Numbered from the stretch's first letter, positions 9,043-17,973 are shown. The stretch: DNA of 64,000 bases from Pseudocoprococcus catus (GCF_902381825.1 NZ_LR698973.1:2707788-2771787); one strand, 5' to 3'. Notes: generated by a model not told the origin, from the sequence alone. Numbers and translations: made by a program.

Positions 9043-10392
9043 ATGAACGGTGTAAGAAAAGTAACGGAAGATTTATATTGGGTTGGCGTGAATGATAAGC
9101 GAATCGAATTATTTGAAAATATTCATCCAATTCCGGAGGGTGTTTCCTACAATGCATATCTGTTGTTAGATGAAAAAACGGTTCTTTTTGATACTGTGGA
9201 TTGGTCAGGCTGCCGTGTATTCCTTGAGAACATTGCTGCTGTTCTGGATGGCAGAAAACTGGATTATCTTGTTGTCAATCATATGGAACCGGATCATGCA
9301 GCTTCTCTTGAGGAAGTCCTGATTCGTTATCCGGAATGTAAAGTTATCAGTAACGAAAAAGCATTTATGTTTATGCGTCAGTTTGGTTTTGATGTGGACG
9401 GCCGGGAAGATACCGTCAAAGAGGGCGATACAAGATGCTTCGGCAAGCATACAGTGACATTCCTGATGGCGCAGATGGTGCATTGGCCGGAAGCCATGGT
9501 GACATTTGATACAACCAACGGCGTGCTGTTTTCAGCAGATGCATTCGGTTCCTTTGGTTCACTGGATGGCCGTCTGTTCGACGATGAAGTGAACTTCGAC
9601 AGAGATTGGATTGACAATGCCAGAAGATATTTCACCAATATTGTGGGAAAATATGGCCCATTTGTACAGCAGCTGTTAGCAAAAGCTAAAACAGCGCCGA
9701 TCAAGATGTTCTGTCCGCTGCATGGACCGGTATGGCGTACCAATCTGGGTTATTATCTGGACAAGCATGATAAATGGAGCCGCTATATTCCGGAAGAAAA
9801 CGGCGTGATGATCGTCTATGCATCTATGTACGGCAATACAGAATCTGCTGCCCAGGCATTGGCGGCACAGCTGTGTGAAAAAGGCGTTACCAATGTGAGA
9901 GTATACGATGTGTCAAAGACCCATGTATCCTATCTGGTGGCAGAAGCCTTCAAATACAGCCACATCGTGCTGGCATCTGTGACATACAATTTGAATATTT
10001 ATCCTGTGATGGAAGATTTTCTGCACCATCTGAAGGTGCTGAACCTGTCGAAACGTGTCTTCGGCATCATTGAAAATGGTTCATGGGCCATTAAATCCGG
10101 TTCATTAATGGAGAAATATATTGATGAGAACCTGAAAGACTGCAAGATTCTGAATGCCAGAATGACCATCAACTCTTCAGCTAACCGCTCCAATGCATCA
10201 GAACTGGATGCTCTGTCAGATGCCATCGTGAAATCTGTGGCTATTGAGGAGAAATCCTTTGAACAGCGAGTTATTGATGATGCGGCATTTGCGGAAGAAG
10301 AGGCAAGAAAGGCTGCTTTCAAGAAACTGTCGGCCAAAGAGAGAATGGCGCTGATGAGAGAGAAACACAGACAGGAAAAGGGCGAAGCATAG
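9043..10392 (+). CDS. fprA: Flavodiiron protein (FprA-type A flavoprotein)
   Basis: Protein of 449 residues. The N-terminal metallo-beta-lactamase-like domain carries the diiron motif His80-x-Glu82-x-Asp84-His85 (HMEPDHAAS). A flavodoxin-like FMN domain begins near residue 256 (IVYASMYGNTESAAQ). The extreme C-terminus is a Lys/Glu-rich helix of about 40 residues not needed for the core fold. Flavodiiron proteins reduce O2 to water and/or NO to N2O, usually with rubredoxin as donor. Here the donor is probably the adjacent ETF-alpha/rubredoxin fusion. GGAGGG precedes ATG 9043. Confidence 0.93.
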   Translation: MNGVRKVTEDLYWVGVNDKRIELFENIHPIPEGVSYNAYLLLDEKTVLFDTVDWSGCRVFLENIAAVLDGRKLDYLVVNHMEPDHAASLEEVLIRYPECKVISNEKAFMFMRQFGFDVDGREDTVKEGDTRCFGKHTVTFLMAQMVHWPEAMVTFDTTNGVLFSADAFGSFGSLDGRLFDDEVNFDRDWIDNARRYFTNIVGKYGPFVQQLLAKAKTAPIKMFCPLHGPVWRTNLGYYLDKHDKWSRYIPEENGVMIVYASMYGNTESAAQALAAQLCEKGVTNVRVYDVSKTHVSYLVAEAFKYSHIVLASVTYNLNIYPVMEDFLHHLKVLNLSKRVFGIIENGSWAIKSGSLMEKYIDENLKDCKILNARMTINSSANRSNASELDALSDAIVKSVAIEEKSFEQRVIDDAAFAEEEARKAAFKKLSAKERMALMREKHRQEKGEA

Positions 10393-10485
10393 GCAGGAAA
10401 AGGTGAGTGGCAGAAGAGTATAAAGTATTTGTTGTTAATTCGAGGTCTACATCCACAAAAGTAGCATTATTTGTGGGAAAAAGAA

Positions 10486-10548
10486 ATCTTCAAACTGTAT
10501 ACAACGTGTAGAATATCTATTGTAGTTTGAAGATACATATGATATAAT
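10486..10548 (+). promoter_or_regulatory. Promoter with upstream inverted repeat, antisense to the micro-ORF
   Basis: ATCTTCAAACT (10486-10496) and AGTTTGAAGAT (10524-10534) form a perfect 11-bp inverted repeat. The right arm overlaps a promoter, TTGTAG (10520-10525), 17-base spacer, TATAAT (10543-10548). A transcript from here would run convergently into the micro-ORF on the other strand and through its terminator. It could be an antisense RNA or the activator gene's promoter; I cannot tell which. Confidence 0.5.
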
Positions 10549-10583
10549 CAAATCACACAGAAATAAAATAATCCAAATGGAAA

Positions 10584-10619
10584 AGGAACCCCCAGAGGTG
10601 GCAGCCTCTGGGGGTTCCT
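10584..10619 (-). terminator. Hairpin terminator of the micro-ORF
   Basis: AGGAACCCCCAGAGG (10584-10598) pairs perfectly with 10605-10619 over a six-base loop. Reading leftwards on the minus strand the stem is followed by TTTTCC, so it best fits termination of the minus-strand micro-gene. A near-identical stem occurs at 13488-13517. Confidence 0.7.
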
Positions 10620-10653
10620 GCATCATGATGATGCAATATGTAGGTTGGTTGTC

Positions 10654-10740
10654 TTATTTATTTCCGTCCAACCATTTGCAGATAAAGTATGAGACAATAC
10701 CTGCCATAACGGAAATTATAAATGAAATAAAATAATCCAC
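10654..10740 (-). CDS. 28-residue membrane micro-protein, holin-like toxin type
   Basis: A 28-codon reading frame starting GTG at 10740, preceded on the minus strand by AGGAGG eight bases upstream. The peptide is one hydrophobic helix (FISFIISVMAGIVSYFI) followed by a basic/polar tail (CKWLDGNK). It has a clear relative in this window at 51268-51366, which shares AG[IV]-x3-[FL]ICKWL[DN]G. An extended -10 (TGCTATACT on the minus strand, 10787-10795) lies upstream and a strong terminator downstream. This matches the small putative holin-like toxins of type I toxin-antitoxin loci. Toxicity and an antitoxin RNA are inference. Confidence 0.7.
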   Translation of the reverse strand: MDYFISFIISVMAGIVSYFICKWLDGNK

Positions 10741-10786
10741 AAGTTTCACCTCCTTTCTGTGTCAGAATGGAGAAGACAACAGGGTG

Positions 10787-10795
10787 AGTATAGCA
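10787..10795 (-). promoter_or_regulatory. Extended -10 promoter of the micro-ORF
   Basis: The minus strand reads TGCTATACT, an extended -10 element, about 45 bases before the GTG start of the 28-residue gene. No good -35 is seen, as is common with extended -10 promoters. Confidence 0.45.
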
Positions 10796-10858
10796 TATAT
10801 AATTTTTTATGGTTTATTTTTCGACAAAACATTTAACAGGTATTTCAGGAGGCATAGG

Positions 10859-12259
10859 ATGATGAATGAACATGAGTACTATTGCTTTTTAAAAGAGTTC
10901 TGGAAAGTTACCAATGACGGCTTTATCATTGTGGACCCCAATGGTGTGATTGTGGATATCAACGAGACGTATTGCGAGTTTCTGGGGAAAACCCGTGAAC
11001 AGGTTTTAGGAAAGCCAATCGGCGAAGTGATTTCGACCACCAGTATGTATGATGTTCTATCATCAGCCCGTGATGGGGATGATAATGTTTATTTGCAGCC
11101 CTATGGTGAAAATGATAATGCCAGCAATGTAGAAACCCATGCGGTGGCCAATCGTTTTTGTTTTTTTAATGAGCAGGGAGAGCTTCTTGGTGCGGCGGCC
11201 CAGATGTCCTTCAAGGAGAGGGCGGCGGCCATGGCCTACAGCATTGCCACAGAAGAACTGAATTATTACAAACGTGCTTATGAGGAAAGCAGCGAAGAGG
11301 ACAGTGGCTTCAGTAAGATCCTCGGCAATTCAGAGGCTATGCAGAAGCTGAAAGAGAAGGCCATGAGGGTGGCAAGAAAGGATTTTCCCGTGTTGATTAC
11401 AGGAGAGACGGGAACCGGCAAAGAGCTTTTTGCACAGGCGATTCACCGGGAGAGCAGCAGAAGAAAGAAACCCATCATCAGTATCAATTGTGCCTCCATT
11501 CCGTCAGAGCTATTGGAAAGTGAACTGTTTGGATATGATGAGGGTGCATTTACCGGAGCCAAGAAGGGCGGCAAGATCGGTAAGTTTCAGCTGGCAGACG
11601 GCGGAACGATTTTCCTGGATGAGATCGGAGACCTGTCGTTAGTGCTGCAGGCGAAACTGCTGCGTGTGCTTCAGGAGCATGAGATTGAGAAAGTAGGCGG
11701 CGGCAAGCCGATCCCCATCGATGTGCGTTTTATATCGGCGACAAGACAGAATCTGGCGGAAATGGTTGAAAGAGGAGAGTTTCGTGAGGACCTCTATTAT
11801 CGGCTGAATGTGGTTAATATTGAGACGCTGCCCCTGCGTGAGCATTCGACGGATATTCTGTTGTATGCCAATCATGTGCTGAATGCGTTGAATGCGAAAT
11901 ATAAGACCGGTCATTTGTTGTCAGACAGGGTGAAATATCTGCTGATGTGTTACAAGTGGCCGGGAAACGTGCGTGAATTGATCAATGTTATCACCAGTGC
12001 CTATGCAACCTGTGACAGTTACGTCATTGAAGAAATGGACCTTCCCGGAAGGCTTGTATCGGGGACAGCGGGAAATAGTGTGTCACAAATGAAACTGTCG
12101 GAAATGATGAACCTGCATGAAGCAGCGATTATCAGGGATGCGCTGCGGCGAAACAACCAGAACTGTAAAAAAACAGCCGAGGAATTAGGCATTGACAGAA
12201 GCCTTCTGTATCGGAAGATGCGGAAAGCGGGTATTGCGATTCATCGGGAAATTAAATAG
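10859..12259 (+). CDS. PAS / sigma-54 activator / Fis regulator
   Basis: Enhancer-binding protein of 466 residues: PAS domain (residues about 10-120, GFIIVDPNGVIVDINETYC), AAA+ sigma-54 interaction domain (Walker A GETGTGKE, GAFTGA sigma-54 contact loop, Walker B GGTIFLDE) and a C-terminal Fis helix-turn-helix (CKKTAEELGIDRSLLYRKM). I start at ATG 10859 because AGGAGG ends at 10852; the longer GTG reading has no ribosome site. It is followed by a terminator and then a -24/-12 promoter serving the hydratase gene, its obvious target. The PAS ligand is unknown. Confidence 0.9.
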   Translation: MMNEHEYYCFLKEFWKVTNDGFIIVDPNGVIVDINETYCEFLGKTREQVLGKPIGEVISTTSMYDVLSSARDGDDNVYLQPYGENDNASNVETHAVANRFCFFNEQGELLGAAAQMSFKERAAAMAYSIATEELNYYKRAYEESSEEDSGFSKILGNSEAMQKLKEKAMRVARKDFPVLITGETGTGKELFAQAIHRESSRRKKPIISINCASIPSELLESELFGYDEGAFTGAKKGGKIGKFQLADGGTIFLDEIGDLSLVLQAKLLRVLQEHEIEKVGGGKPIPIDVRFISATRQNLAEMVERGEFREDLYYRLNVVNIETLPLREHSTDILLYANHVLNALNAKYKTGHLLSDRVKYLLMCYKWPGNVRELINVITSAYATCDSYVIEEMDLPGRLVSGTAGNSVSQMKLSEMMNLHEAAIIRDALRRNNQNCKKTAEELGIDRSLLYRKMRKAGIAIHREIK

Positions 12260-12270
12260 CGTATTTTTTC

Positions 12271-12307
12271 AGAACCGAAGTCTAAATGGATGTCGGTTCT
12301 TTTTTTG
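12271..12307 (+). terminator. Terminator after the sigma-54 activator
   Basis: AGAACCGA (12271-12278) pairs with TCGGTTCT (12293-12300), followed by seven or more T. Confidence 0.85.
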
Positions 12308-12351
12308 CGGAGAGCGGAGACTGAATCAAAGTCTGCACTTGCATGTGGACA

Positions 12352-12382
12352 ATTTGCTACACTATGGATGATTTACTACACT
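12352..12382 (+). promoter_or_regulatory. Candidate enhancer sites (direct repeats)
   Basis: ATTTGCTACACT (12352-12363) and ATTTACTACACT (12371-12382) are near-identical direct repeats 19 bases apart. They lie about 60-90 bases upstream of the sigma-54 promoter, where an activator such as the adjacent regulator would bind. Confidence 0.45.
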
Positions 12383-12442
12383 TTTAAAAATAGGTAAATG
12401 GCGAAAATCCGCTGAATTCAAGGGCTTCAGGGCCTATATGAA

Positions 12443-12459
12443 TTGGCATCATTGTTGCT
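12443..12459 (+). promoter_or_regulatory. Sigma-54 (-24/-12) promoter
   Basis: TTGGCAT-N5-TTGCT with GG at 12445-12446 and GC at 12457-12458, exactly ten bases between them as sigma-54 requires. It lies 55 bases upstream of the hydratase start. Confidence 0.75.
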
Positions 12460-12514
12460 CTCTATATACATAACAGGTAATGTATAGATGATTATGTTTC
12501 AAGGGAGGGTTATT

Positions 12515-13402
12515 ATGGATAAGAAGATTAAGTTGGATGAAGTGCTTATTGGCAAGAAAATGGAACCGAGATACATGGAGTATAACTGGCGTGACATTAT
12601 TTTATACGCACTGGCAGTTGGTGCTCACAGAGAAGATGTGGCTTATACTTATGAGAAGTATCTGAAAGCCATTCCGACATATGGAACCATTCCTTACTGG
12701 GGAACAGTGAATGTGAAACCGTATCAGTGGATGCCGCTTCCGGCTTCGATGCTGGCAGATGAGATCATTAAGCCGACCATTTCTTTCCTGAATATGGATC
12801 ATGAAATCATTATGCACCGTCCGATTGACCCGATCAAGGGTACCTTCCAGTATCAGGATGTCATTACAGATGTTTATGACAGAGGCGAGGGAAAGGGTGC
12901 AGTTGTTAAGACGAAGGTAGATGTCCGTGACGAGGCAGGCAATCTTGTATGTACAAATTATTCTACAACGTTTTTCCATGAGGCCGGTGGATTTGGCGGA
13001 AAACCGATGCCTAAGAGTGAGGTTGTGATTCCTGACAGAGCACCTGATTTAACATTGGATGATTACATCACACCGGTTCAGAATCTTCTTTACAGATTAA
13101 CAGGTGATACGAATCTGGTTCATGTTGATTCTGAATATGCCAGAGAAATGGGATTCCCGAAAGCATTTATTCAGGGCTTATGCTCCTTCGGTTTCTCCTG
13201 CCGAATGGCCATTGAACTGCTTTGCCCGGGTGAACCGGAGAGAATGACGCGGATGGCTGCTCAGATGAGAAACGTTTTATTCCCGGATACAAAAGTTCAG
13301 CTTCAAATCTGGAAGATGGAAGAGGGGAAGGCTTATTTCCGTTTCGTGAATCTGGAAGACGGCAAGCCGATTCTGGACAGAGGCGTATTTGAGTGGAAAT
13401 AG
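12515..13402 (+). CDS. MaoC/hydratase-2 family enoyl-CoA hydratase-like enzyme
   Basis: Protein of 295 residues, the size of a double hot-dog hydratase 2. The C-terminal half carries the signature YRLTGDTNLVHVD followed by GFPKAFIQGLCSFG. Asp and His of GDxNxxHxD are the catalytic pair of R-specific 2-enoyl-CoA hydratases. The usual HGLC is IQGLC here. AAGGGAGG precedes ATG 12515. It is a single-gene unit behind a sigma-54 promoter, so the substrate is presumably a nutrient-derived acyl-CoA sensed by the adjacent activator. No other acyl-CoA gene is within 20 kb. Confidence 0.75.
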   Translation: MDKKIKLDEVLIGKKMEPRYMEYNWRDIILYALAVGAHREDVAYTYEKYLKAIPTYGTIPYWGTVNVKPYQWMPLPASMLADEIIKPTISFLNMDHEIIMHRPIDPIKGTFQYQDVITDVYDRGEGKGAVVKTKVDVRDEAGNLVCTNYSTTFFHEAGGFGGKPMPKSEVVIPDRAPDLTLDDYITPVQNLLYRLTGDTNLVHVDSEYAREMGFPKAFIQGLCSFGFSCRMAIELLCPGEPERMTRMAAQMRNVLFPDTKVQLQIWKMEEGKAYFRFVNLEDGKPILDRGVFEWK

Positions 13403-13487
13403 GATATGTGAAATAAATCGCATTGTGTAAAATGCATATGCTATACTGTCTTTGAAGAAGGATGTTAAGAGCTTCAAGAGAAAAAGG

Positions 13488-13556
13488 AAACCCCAGAGGT
13501 GGTGACCTCTGGGGTTTTCTGCATGTAAAAACAGGCATGGATTTGACCTGTTTTTT
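13488..13556 (+). terminator. Tandem terminators after the hydratase gene
   Basis: First hairpin: AAACCCCAGAGGT (13488-13500) with ACCTCTGGGGTTT (13505-13517), closely resembling the stem at 10584-10619. Second hairpin: AAAAACAGG (13527-13535) with CCTGTTTTT (13547-13555), followed by T. Confidence 0.75.
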
Positions 13557-13601
13557 GCATTTTCACAGTTTTATTTTACTAAACTTTTTGTTTAAAAATA
13601 C

Positions 13602-13629
13602 TTGACAATGACAAATATTAATCTATAAT
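13602..13629 (+). promoter_or_regulatory. Sigma-A promoter of the polyamine operon
   Basis: TTGACA (13602-13607), 16-base spacer, TATAAT (13624-13629), 46 bases before the GTG start of the XRE-cupin gene. Confidence 0.8.
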
Positions 13630-13674
13630 AGATTTGTTTAGCAATATCGAACTTAAAGTTAAGGAGGAATCAGC

Positions 13675-14208
13675 GTGGATATAGGTGCAAAGATTAAGCT
13701 GCTCAGGATAAAGAATCAGCTGACCCTTGAGGAGCTGGCGAACCGCAGTGAACTGACGAAGGGTTTTCTTTCTCAGGTTGAGAGGAATCTGACGTCTCCG
13801 TCTATTGCAACGCTGGAGGATATACTTGAGGCCCTCGGTACTTCACTGGGCGAATTTTTTTCCGATGACAGAGATGAACGTGTGGTGTTTACGGCCAATG
13901 ATTATTTTATCAATGAGCAGGAGGCCTACGACATTTCCTATATTGTGCCGAATGCTCAGAAGAACTGCATGGAGCCGATTTTAATCAGGCTGCATCCGGG
14001 ATGTGAATCGGAGACGTATGGCCCTTATGAGGCGGAGGAGTTCGGTTATGTCCTTCAGGGAAAGGTCGAGCTGCATTACGGAAAGGCGCAATATATGCTG
14101 AAAAAGGGGCAGACTTTCTATCTGAAGGGAGATAGAGAACATTATTTGAAGAACGCAGGAGAATCTGAGGCGAAGGTGATATGGGTTTCCAATCCACCTT
14201 CATTTTAA
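13675..14208 (+). CDS. XRE-cupin transcriptional regulator
   Basis: Protein of 177 residues: an N-terminal XRE/Cro helix-turn-helix (residues 5-62, LTLEELANRSELTKGFLSQVE) and a C-terminal cupin (GPYEAEEFGYVLQGKVELHYG...GQTFYLKGDREHYLKN). Regulators of this layout sit at the head of polyamine transport operons in Firmicutes, and the cupin probably binds the small-molecule effector. GTG 13675 follows AAGGAGG. It precedes potA by about 30 bases, so it is likely the first gene of the operon and its own regulator. Confidence 0.88.
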   Translation: MDIGAKIKLLRIKNQLTLEELANRSELTKGFLSQVERNLTSPSIATLEDILEALGTSLGEFFSDDRDERVVFTANDYFINEQEAYDISYIVPNAQKNCMEPILIRLHPGCESETYGPYEAEEFGYVLQGKVELHYGKAQYMLKKGQTFYLKGDREHYLKNAGESEAKVIWVSNPPSF

Positions 14209-14240
14209 TGTAGTGAATCTAATTGGCAAGGGAGAGAACC

Positions 14241-15284
14241 ATGGAGAAGATTATTGAGCTTAAGAATCTGACGAAGAATTTTGATGACCAGCAGGTTTTG
14301 AAAGGCATCAATCTGGAAATTCATCAGAATGAGTTTTTGACACTGTTGGGGCCGAGCGGCTGCGGCAAGACAACAACACTGCGTATTATTGCCGGTTTTG
14401 AGGAAGCCAGCAGCGGTGAAGTGCTTTTTGACGGCATGGATATTTCCAAAATTCCTGCTTATAAACGTGAAATTAATACCGTTTTCCAGAAGTATGCATT
14501 ATTTCCGCATATGAACGTGTTTGACAATGTGGCTTTTGGTCTGAATATCAAGAAGATGGATAAGGCTGTGATCAAGACCAAGGTAGAGCGGATGCTGTCC
14601 ATGGTCGGCCTGGCGAATTATGGTTCCAAGGACGTTACTTTATTGTCCGGCGGTCAGCAGCAGCGTGTTGCTATTGCCAGAGCCCTGGTGAATGAACCGA
14701 AGGTGTTGCTTCTGGATGAGCCGTTGGGTGCTCTGGATGCCAGACTGCGTAAGGAGATGCAGATGGAGCTGAAGAAGATTCAGAAGGAAGTGGGAATTAC
14801 CTTCGTGTTTGTTACCCATGACCAGGAGGAAGCCCTTTCTATGTCTGATACAGTAGTTGTTATGAATGAGGGAACCATTCAGCAGATTGGTACCCCGATT
14901 GACATTTACAATGAACCGGAGAACCGCTTTGTAGCAGGTTTTATCGGTGAGTCGAATATTATCGAAGGCATTATGATCAAGGATTTTCTGGTGGCTTTTG
15001 ATGATTTTGAGTTTATCTGTGTGGATAAGGGTTTCCCTGAGAATGAGCCTGTGGATGTGGTGATCCGTCCTGAGGATATTGATATTGTGCAGCCGGATAA
15101 AGCTAATTTGAAGGGTATCGTCAAATCTGTGACTTTCAAGGGTGTGCATTATGAGACGATTGTTACTACCAAATACCGCGATTACAGAATCGACACAACG
15201 GATTATTTTGCTGTCGGACTGGAAGTGGGACTGACATTTACGCCGGAAGACATTCATGTTATGTGGCAGATGGGGAGTTACTAG
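14241..15284 (+). CDS. potA: PotA, spermidine/putrescine ABC transporter ATPase
   Basis: ABC ATPase of 347 residues: Walker [10 protein letters not shown], signature [15 protein letters not shown], Walker [14 protein letters not shown]-loop FVTHDQEEA, and a C-terminal TOBE-type regulatory domain (from about residue 240, [14 protein letters not shown]). I use ATG 14241 behind GGGAGAG. The stop codon is immediately followed by potB. It energises polyamine import from the cytoplasmic face. Confidence 0.93.
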   Translation: MEKIIELKNLTKNFDDQQVLKGINLEIHQNEFLTLLGPSGCGKTTTLRIIAGFEEASSGEVLFDGMDISKIPAYKREINTVFQKYALFPHMNVFDNVAFGLNIKKMDKAVIKTKVERMLSMVGLANYGSKDVTLLSGGQQQRVAIARALVNEPKVLLLDEPLGALDARLRKEMQMELKKIQKEVGITFVFVTHDQEEALSMSDTVVVMNEGTIQQIGTPIDIYNEPENRFVAGFIGESNIIEGIMIKDFLVAFDDFEFICVDKGFPENEPVDVVIRPEDIDIVQPDKANLKGIVKSVTFKGVHYETIVTTKYRDYRIDTTDYFAVGLEVGLTFTPEDIHVMWQMGSY

Positions 15285-16103
15285 ATGAAGCATTTTAGAA
15301 AATTAACAGGGCCGTATTTCGCCTGGTTGGTGCTGTTTGTTCTGATTCCACTGGTGTTGATTGCGATTTACGCATTTACCACAAGCGGCAATCCGGTGAA
15401 AACACTGAACTTTACATTGATGAATTTTGCGAAGATCAATGAACCAACTTATATCAAAGTATTTATCAAGTCCATTGAGATGGGTGTTCTGACAACCGGA
15501 GTCTGTCTGATTCTGGGCTATCCGATGGCTTACCTTATTGCAAAATGTCCGGAGGAGATGCAGGATATGCTGATCATGGCGGTAACCATTCCGACCTGGA
15601 TCAATATGCTTCTGAGAACCTATGCGTGGATGAACCTGTTATCTGACAATGGTATTATCAACGGATTGCTCAGTGTGTTGGGCATTAATCCGGTGACAAT
15701 GATGTATACGAATTTTTCCGTTGTTGTGGGCATGGTCTGCAATTTTATGCCGTTTATGATTATTCCGATTCATACCTCACTGAGGAAAATGGACAATTCT
15801 CTCATTGAGGCAGCCATGGATCTGGGCGCCAATCCGTTCCAGACATTTCAAAAGGTTGTTCTGAAACTGTCCATGCCCGGTGTGATCAATGGTATTGTGA
15901 TGGTTTTCCTGATGGCGATTTCTTCTTTCGTTATTCCGAAGCTTCTTGGCGGCGGGCAGTTTGTCCTCATTGGTAATCTGATCGAATCTCAGTTTGTATC
16001 TGTTGGAGACTGGAATTTCGGCAGTGCCATTTCACTGATTCTGGCAGTTCTGATTCTTGTGGCGATGCGTCTCATGAAGAAGATGGATGTACAGGACAAT
16101 TAG
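15285..16103 (+). CDS. potB: PotB, spermidine/putrescine ABC permease
   Basis: Membrane permease of 272 residues with about six hydrophobic segments. It has the EAA cytoplasmic loop (EAAMDLGANPFQTFQKVVLKL) that contacts the ATPase. It starts directly after the potA stop and ends ten bases before the next gene. It forms the channel with the PotC part of the fused protein. Confidence 0.93.
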   Translation: MKHFRKLTGPYFAWLVLFVLIPLVLIAIYAFTTSGNPVKTLNFTLMNFAKINEPTYIKVFIKSIEMGVLTTGVCLILGYPMAYLIAKCPEEMQDMLIMAVTIPTWINMLLRTYAWMNLLSDNGIINGLLSVLGINPVTMMYTNFSVVVGMVCNFMPFMIIPIHTSLRKMDNSLIEAAMDLGANPFQTFQKVVLKLSMPGVINGIVMVFLMAISSFVIPKLLGGGQFVLIGNLIESQFVSVGDWNFGSAISLILAVLILVAMRLMKKMDVQDN

Positions 16104-16112
16104 GAGGCGGCC

Positions 16113-17969
16113 ATGCGAAAGAAAAACAGTTTATTTTCAAAATTTTATATTGCGATATGTTTTGCTTTTTTCTATCTGCCGATTCTGGTGACGATGGTAT
16201 TTTCATTTAATTCATCGAAGTCATTGTCGAAATTCACAGGATTTTCCCTGCGCTGGTATAAGGCGCTTTTGGAAAACAGTGAGATTATGTCGGCGGTTTA
16301 TGTTTCTGTGACCATTGCCATCCTGGCCACCATTGCTTCGACAGTGTTGGGGACAATGACAGCCATCGGCCTTTCAAAGTCACGGAAGATTATCAAAGAT
16401 ATGGTGCTCAGCATGAATGATATTCCGATCCTGAATCCGGATATCGTTACAGCCATCGGATGGATGCTGCTGTTCTCATCTCTGGGATTCCAGAAGGGAT
16501 ATATGACTATGCTTCTGGCACACATTGCCTTCTGTACGCCGTATGTCATTACCAGTGTGTATCCGAAGGTGAGAAGCCTGGATCCGAATCTGGCCAATGC
16601 GGCCATGGACCTTGGTGCCACACCGTATCAGGCGTTGACGAAAGTTATTATTCCGATGATCCGACCGGGCATATTTGCCGGTGCGCTGCTGGCTTTTACT
16701 ATGTCTTTTGATGATTTCGTTATTTCCTATTTTGTATCAGGAAACGGCGTCAAGAACATTTCAATTGTCGTTTATAATATGACAAAACGTATCAATCCGA
16801 CGATTAATGCGCTGTCAACCATTGTTATTGTGGTGATTGTTGTGATTTTGCTTCTGGCCAATCTGCTTCCGAGACTGGGCGGCGGTGATAACAAGAAGAA
16901 TAATCAGAACATGAAGAAACTGGTGGCAGGTGTAGCTGTTTTTGCATTAGTACTCAGTCTTGTGACCTGCGTGGCCAACAAGAGCAATAATAAAGAGGCA
17001 AGAGTGTTGAAGGTTTATAATGCCGGCGAATATATCGATCCGGATCTTCTGACAGAGTTCCAGGATGAGTACAATTGCACGGTTATTTATGAAACATTTG
17101 AGTCCAATGAGATGATGTATACAAAGCTTCAGGCCGGAGATGCCTATGATATTCTGATCCCTTCAGATTATATGATCGAGCGTCTGATCAGGGAAGATTA
17201 TTTGCAGCCGATTGACTGGGATTGTCTGACCAACGCGGAAGGATTGAATCCGGATGTTATGAACAAAGAATATGATCCGGGCAATGTTTACTCCGTTCCT
17301 TATTTCTGGGGTAATGTGGGTATTTTATATGACAAGACAGTGGTGGATCCGGCGGACCTCAGTGAAGGCTGGAATCTGCTGATGGATACGAAATATGCAG
17401 GTAATCTGTATATGTATGACTCCGAGCGAGATTCCTTTATGATTGCCCTGAAAGCCCTGGGATATTCCATGAATACCCACGATAAAAACGAGATTCAGGC
17501 GGCTTATGAATGGCTGATTCAGCAGAGAGATACCATGAAACCAGTCTATGCCGGCGATGATGTCATTGACAACATGATTTCCGGCAACAAGGCACTGGCG
17601 GTTGTTTATTCCGGTGATGGTGCCTATATTATGTCGGAAAATGAGGATCTGGGCTTTTTGATGCCGGAAGAGGGAACGAACCTCTGGTATGATGCCATGG
17701 TTATGACCAGGAATTGTGAGAATACAGAACTGGCTTACGAATTTATGGATTTTATGCTGAGAGATGACGTAGCTTACAGAAATACCCAATATGTCGGTTA
17801 CAGTTCACCGGTTGTGGCTGCTTATGAGCAGGCACAGGAAGAGGATTACGAAGGTATCGAGGCATATGTACCGCGTGTCGGCTACGAAAAAGATGAAATT
17901 TTCCGTTATCAGGATACGGATATTAAGAAATTATTTGCTGAGCTTTGGACGAAAGTCAAGGCACAATAA
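16113..17969 (+). CDS. potCD: PotC-PotD fusion: permease joined to polyamine-binding protein
   Basis: Protein of 618 residues. Residues 1-255 are a PotC-type permease with the EAA-type loop (NAAMDLGATPYQALTKVIIPM). Residues about 270-295 form a further hydrophobic segment (LVAGVAVFALVLSLVTCVANK) that anchors the C-terminal half. Residues about 300-618 are a PotD-type extracellular binding protein (VYNAGEYIDPDLLTEF, YDILIPSDYMIERL, VYSVPYFWGNVGILYD). LVTC resembles a lipobox remnant, but cleavage there would release the domain. AGGAGG precedes ATG 16113. Such fusions are known in some Firmicutes, and the reading frame is uninterrupted here. Confidence 0.92.
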   Translation: MRKKNSLFSKFYIAICFAFFYLPILVTMVFSFNSSKSLSKFTGFSLRWYKALLENSEIMSAVYVSVTIAILATIASTVLGTMTAIGLSKSRKIIKDMVLSMNDIPILNPDIVTAIGWMLLFSSLGFQKGYMTMLLAHIAFCTPYVITSVYPKVRSLDPNLANAAMDLGATPYQALTKVIIPMIRPGIFAGALLAFTMSFDDFVISYFVSGNGVKNISIVVYNMTKRINPTINALSTIVIVVIVVILLLANLLPRLGGGDNKKNNQNMKKLVAGVAVFALVLSLVTCVANKSNNKEARVLKVYNAGEYIDPDLLTEFQDEYNCTVIYETFESNEMMYTKLQAGDAYDILIPSDYMIERLIREDYLQPIDWDCLTNAEGLNPDVMNKEYDPGNVYSVPYFWGNVGILYDKTVVDPADLSEGWNLLMDTKYAGNLYMYDSERDSFMIALKALGYSMNTHDKNEIQAAYEWLIQQRDTMKPVYAGDDVIDNMISGNKALAVVYSGDGAYIMSENEDLGFLMPEEGTNLWYDAMVMTRNCENTELAYEFMDFMLRDDVAYRNTQYVGYSSPVVAAYEQAQEEDYEGIEAYVPRVGYEKDEIFRYQDTDIKKLFAELWTKVKAQ

Positions 17970-17973
17970 ACTG

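Noticed and set aside
16860..17010. PotC-PotD junction as a sequencing frameshift
   Set aside because: The reading frame is continuous through a plausible hydrophobic linker, with no ribosome site for a separate potD.
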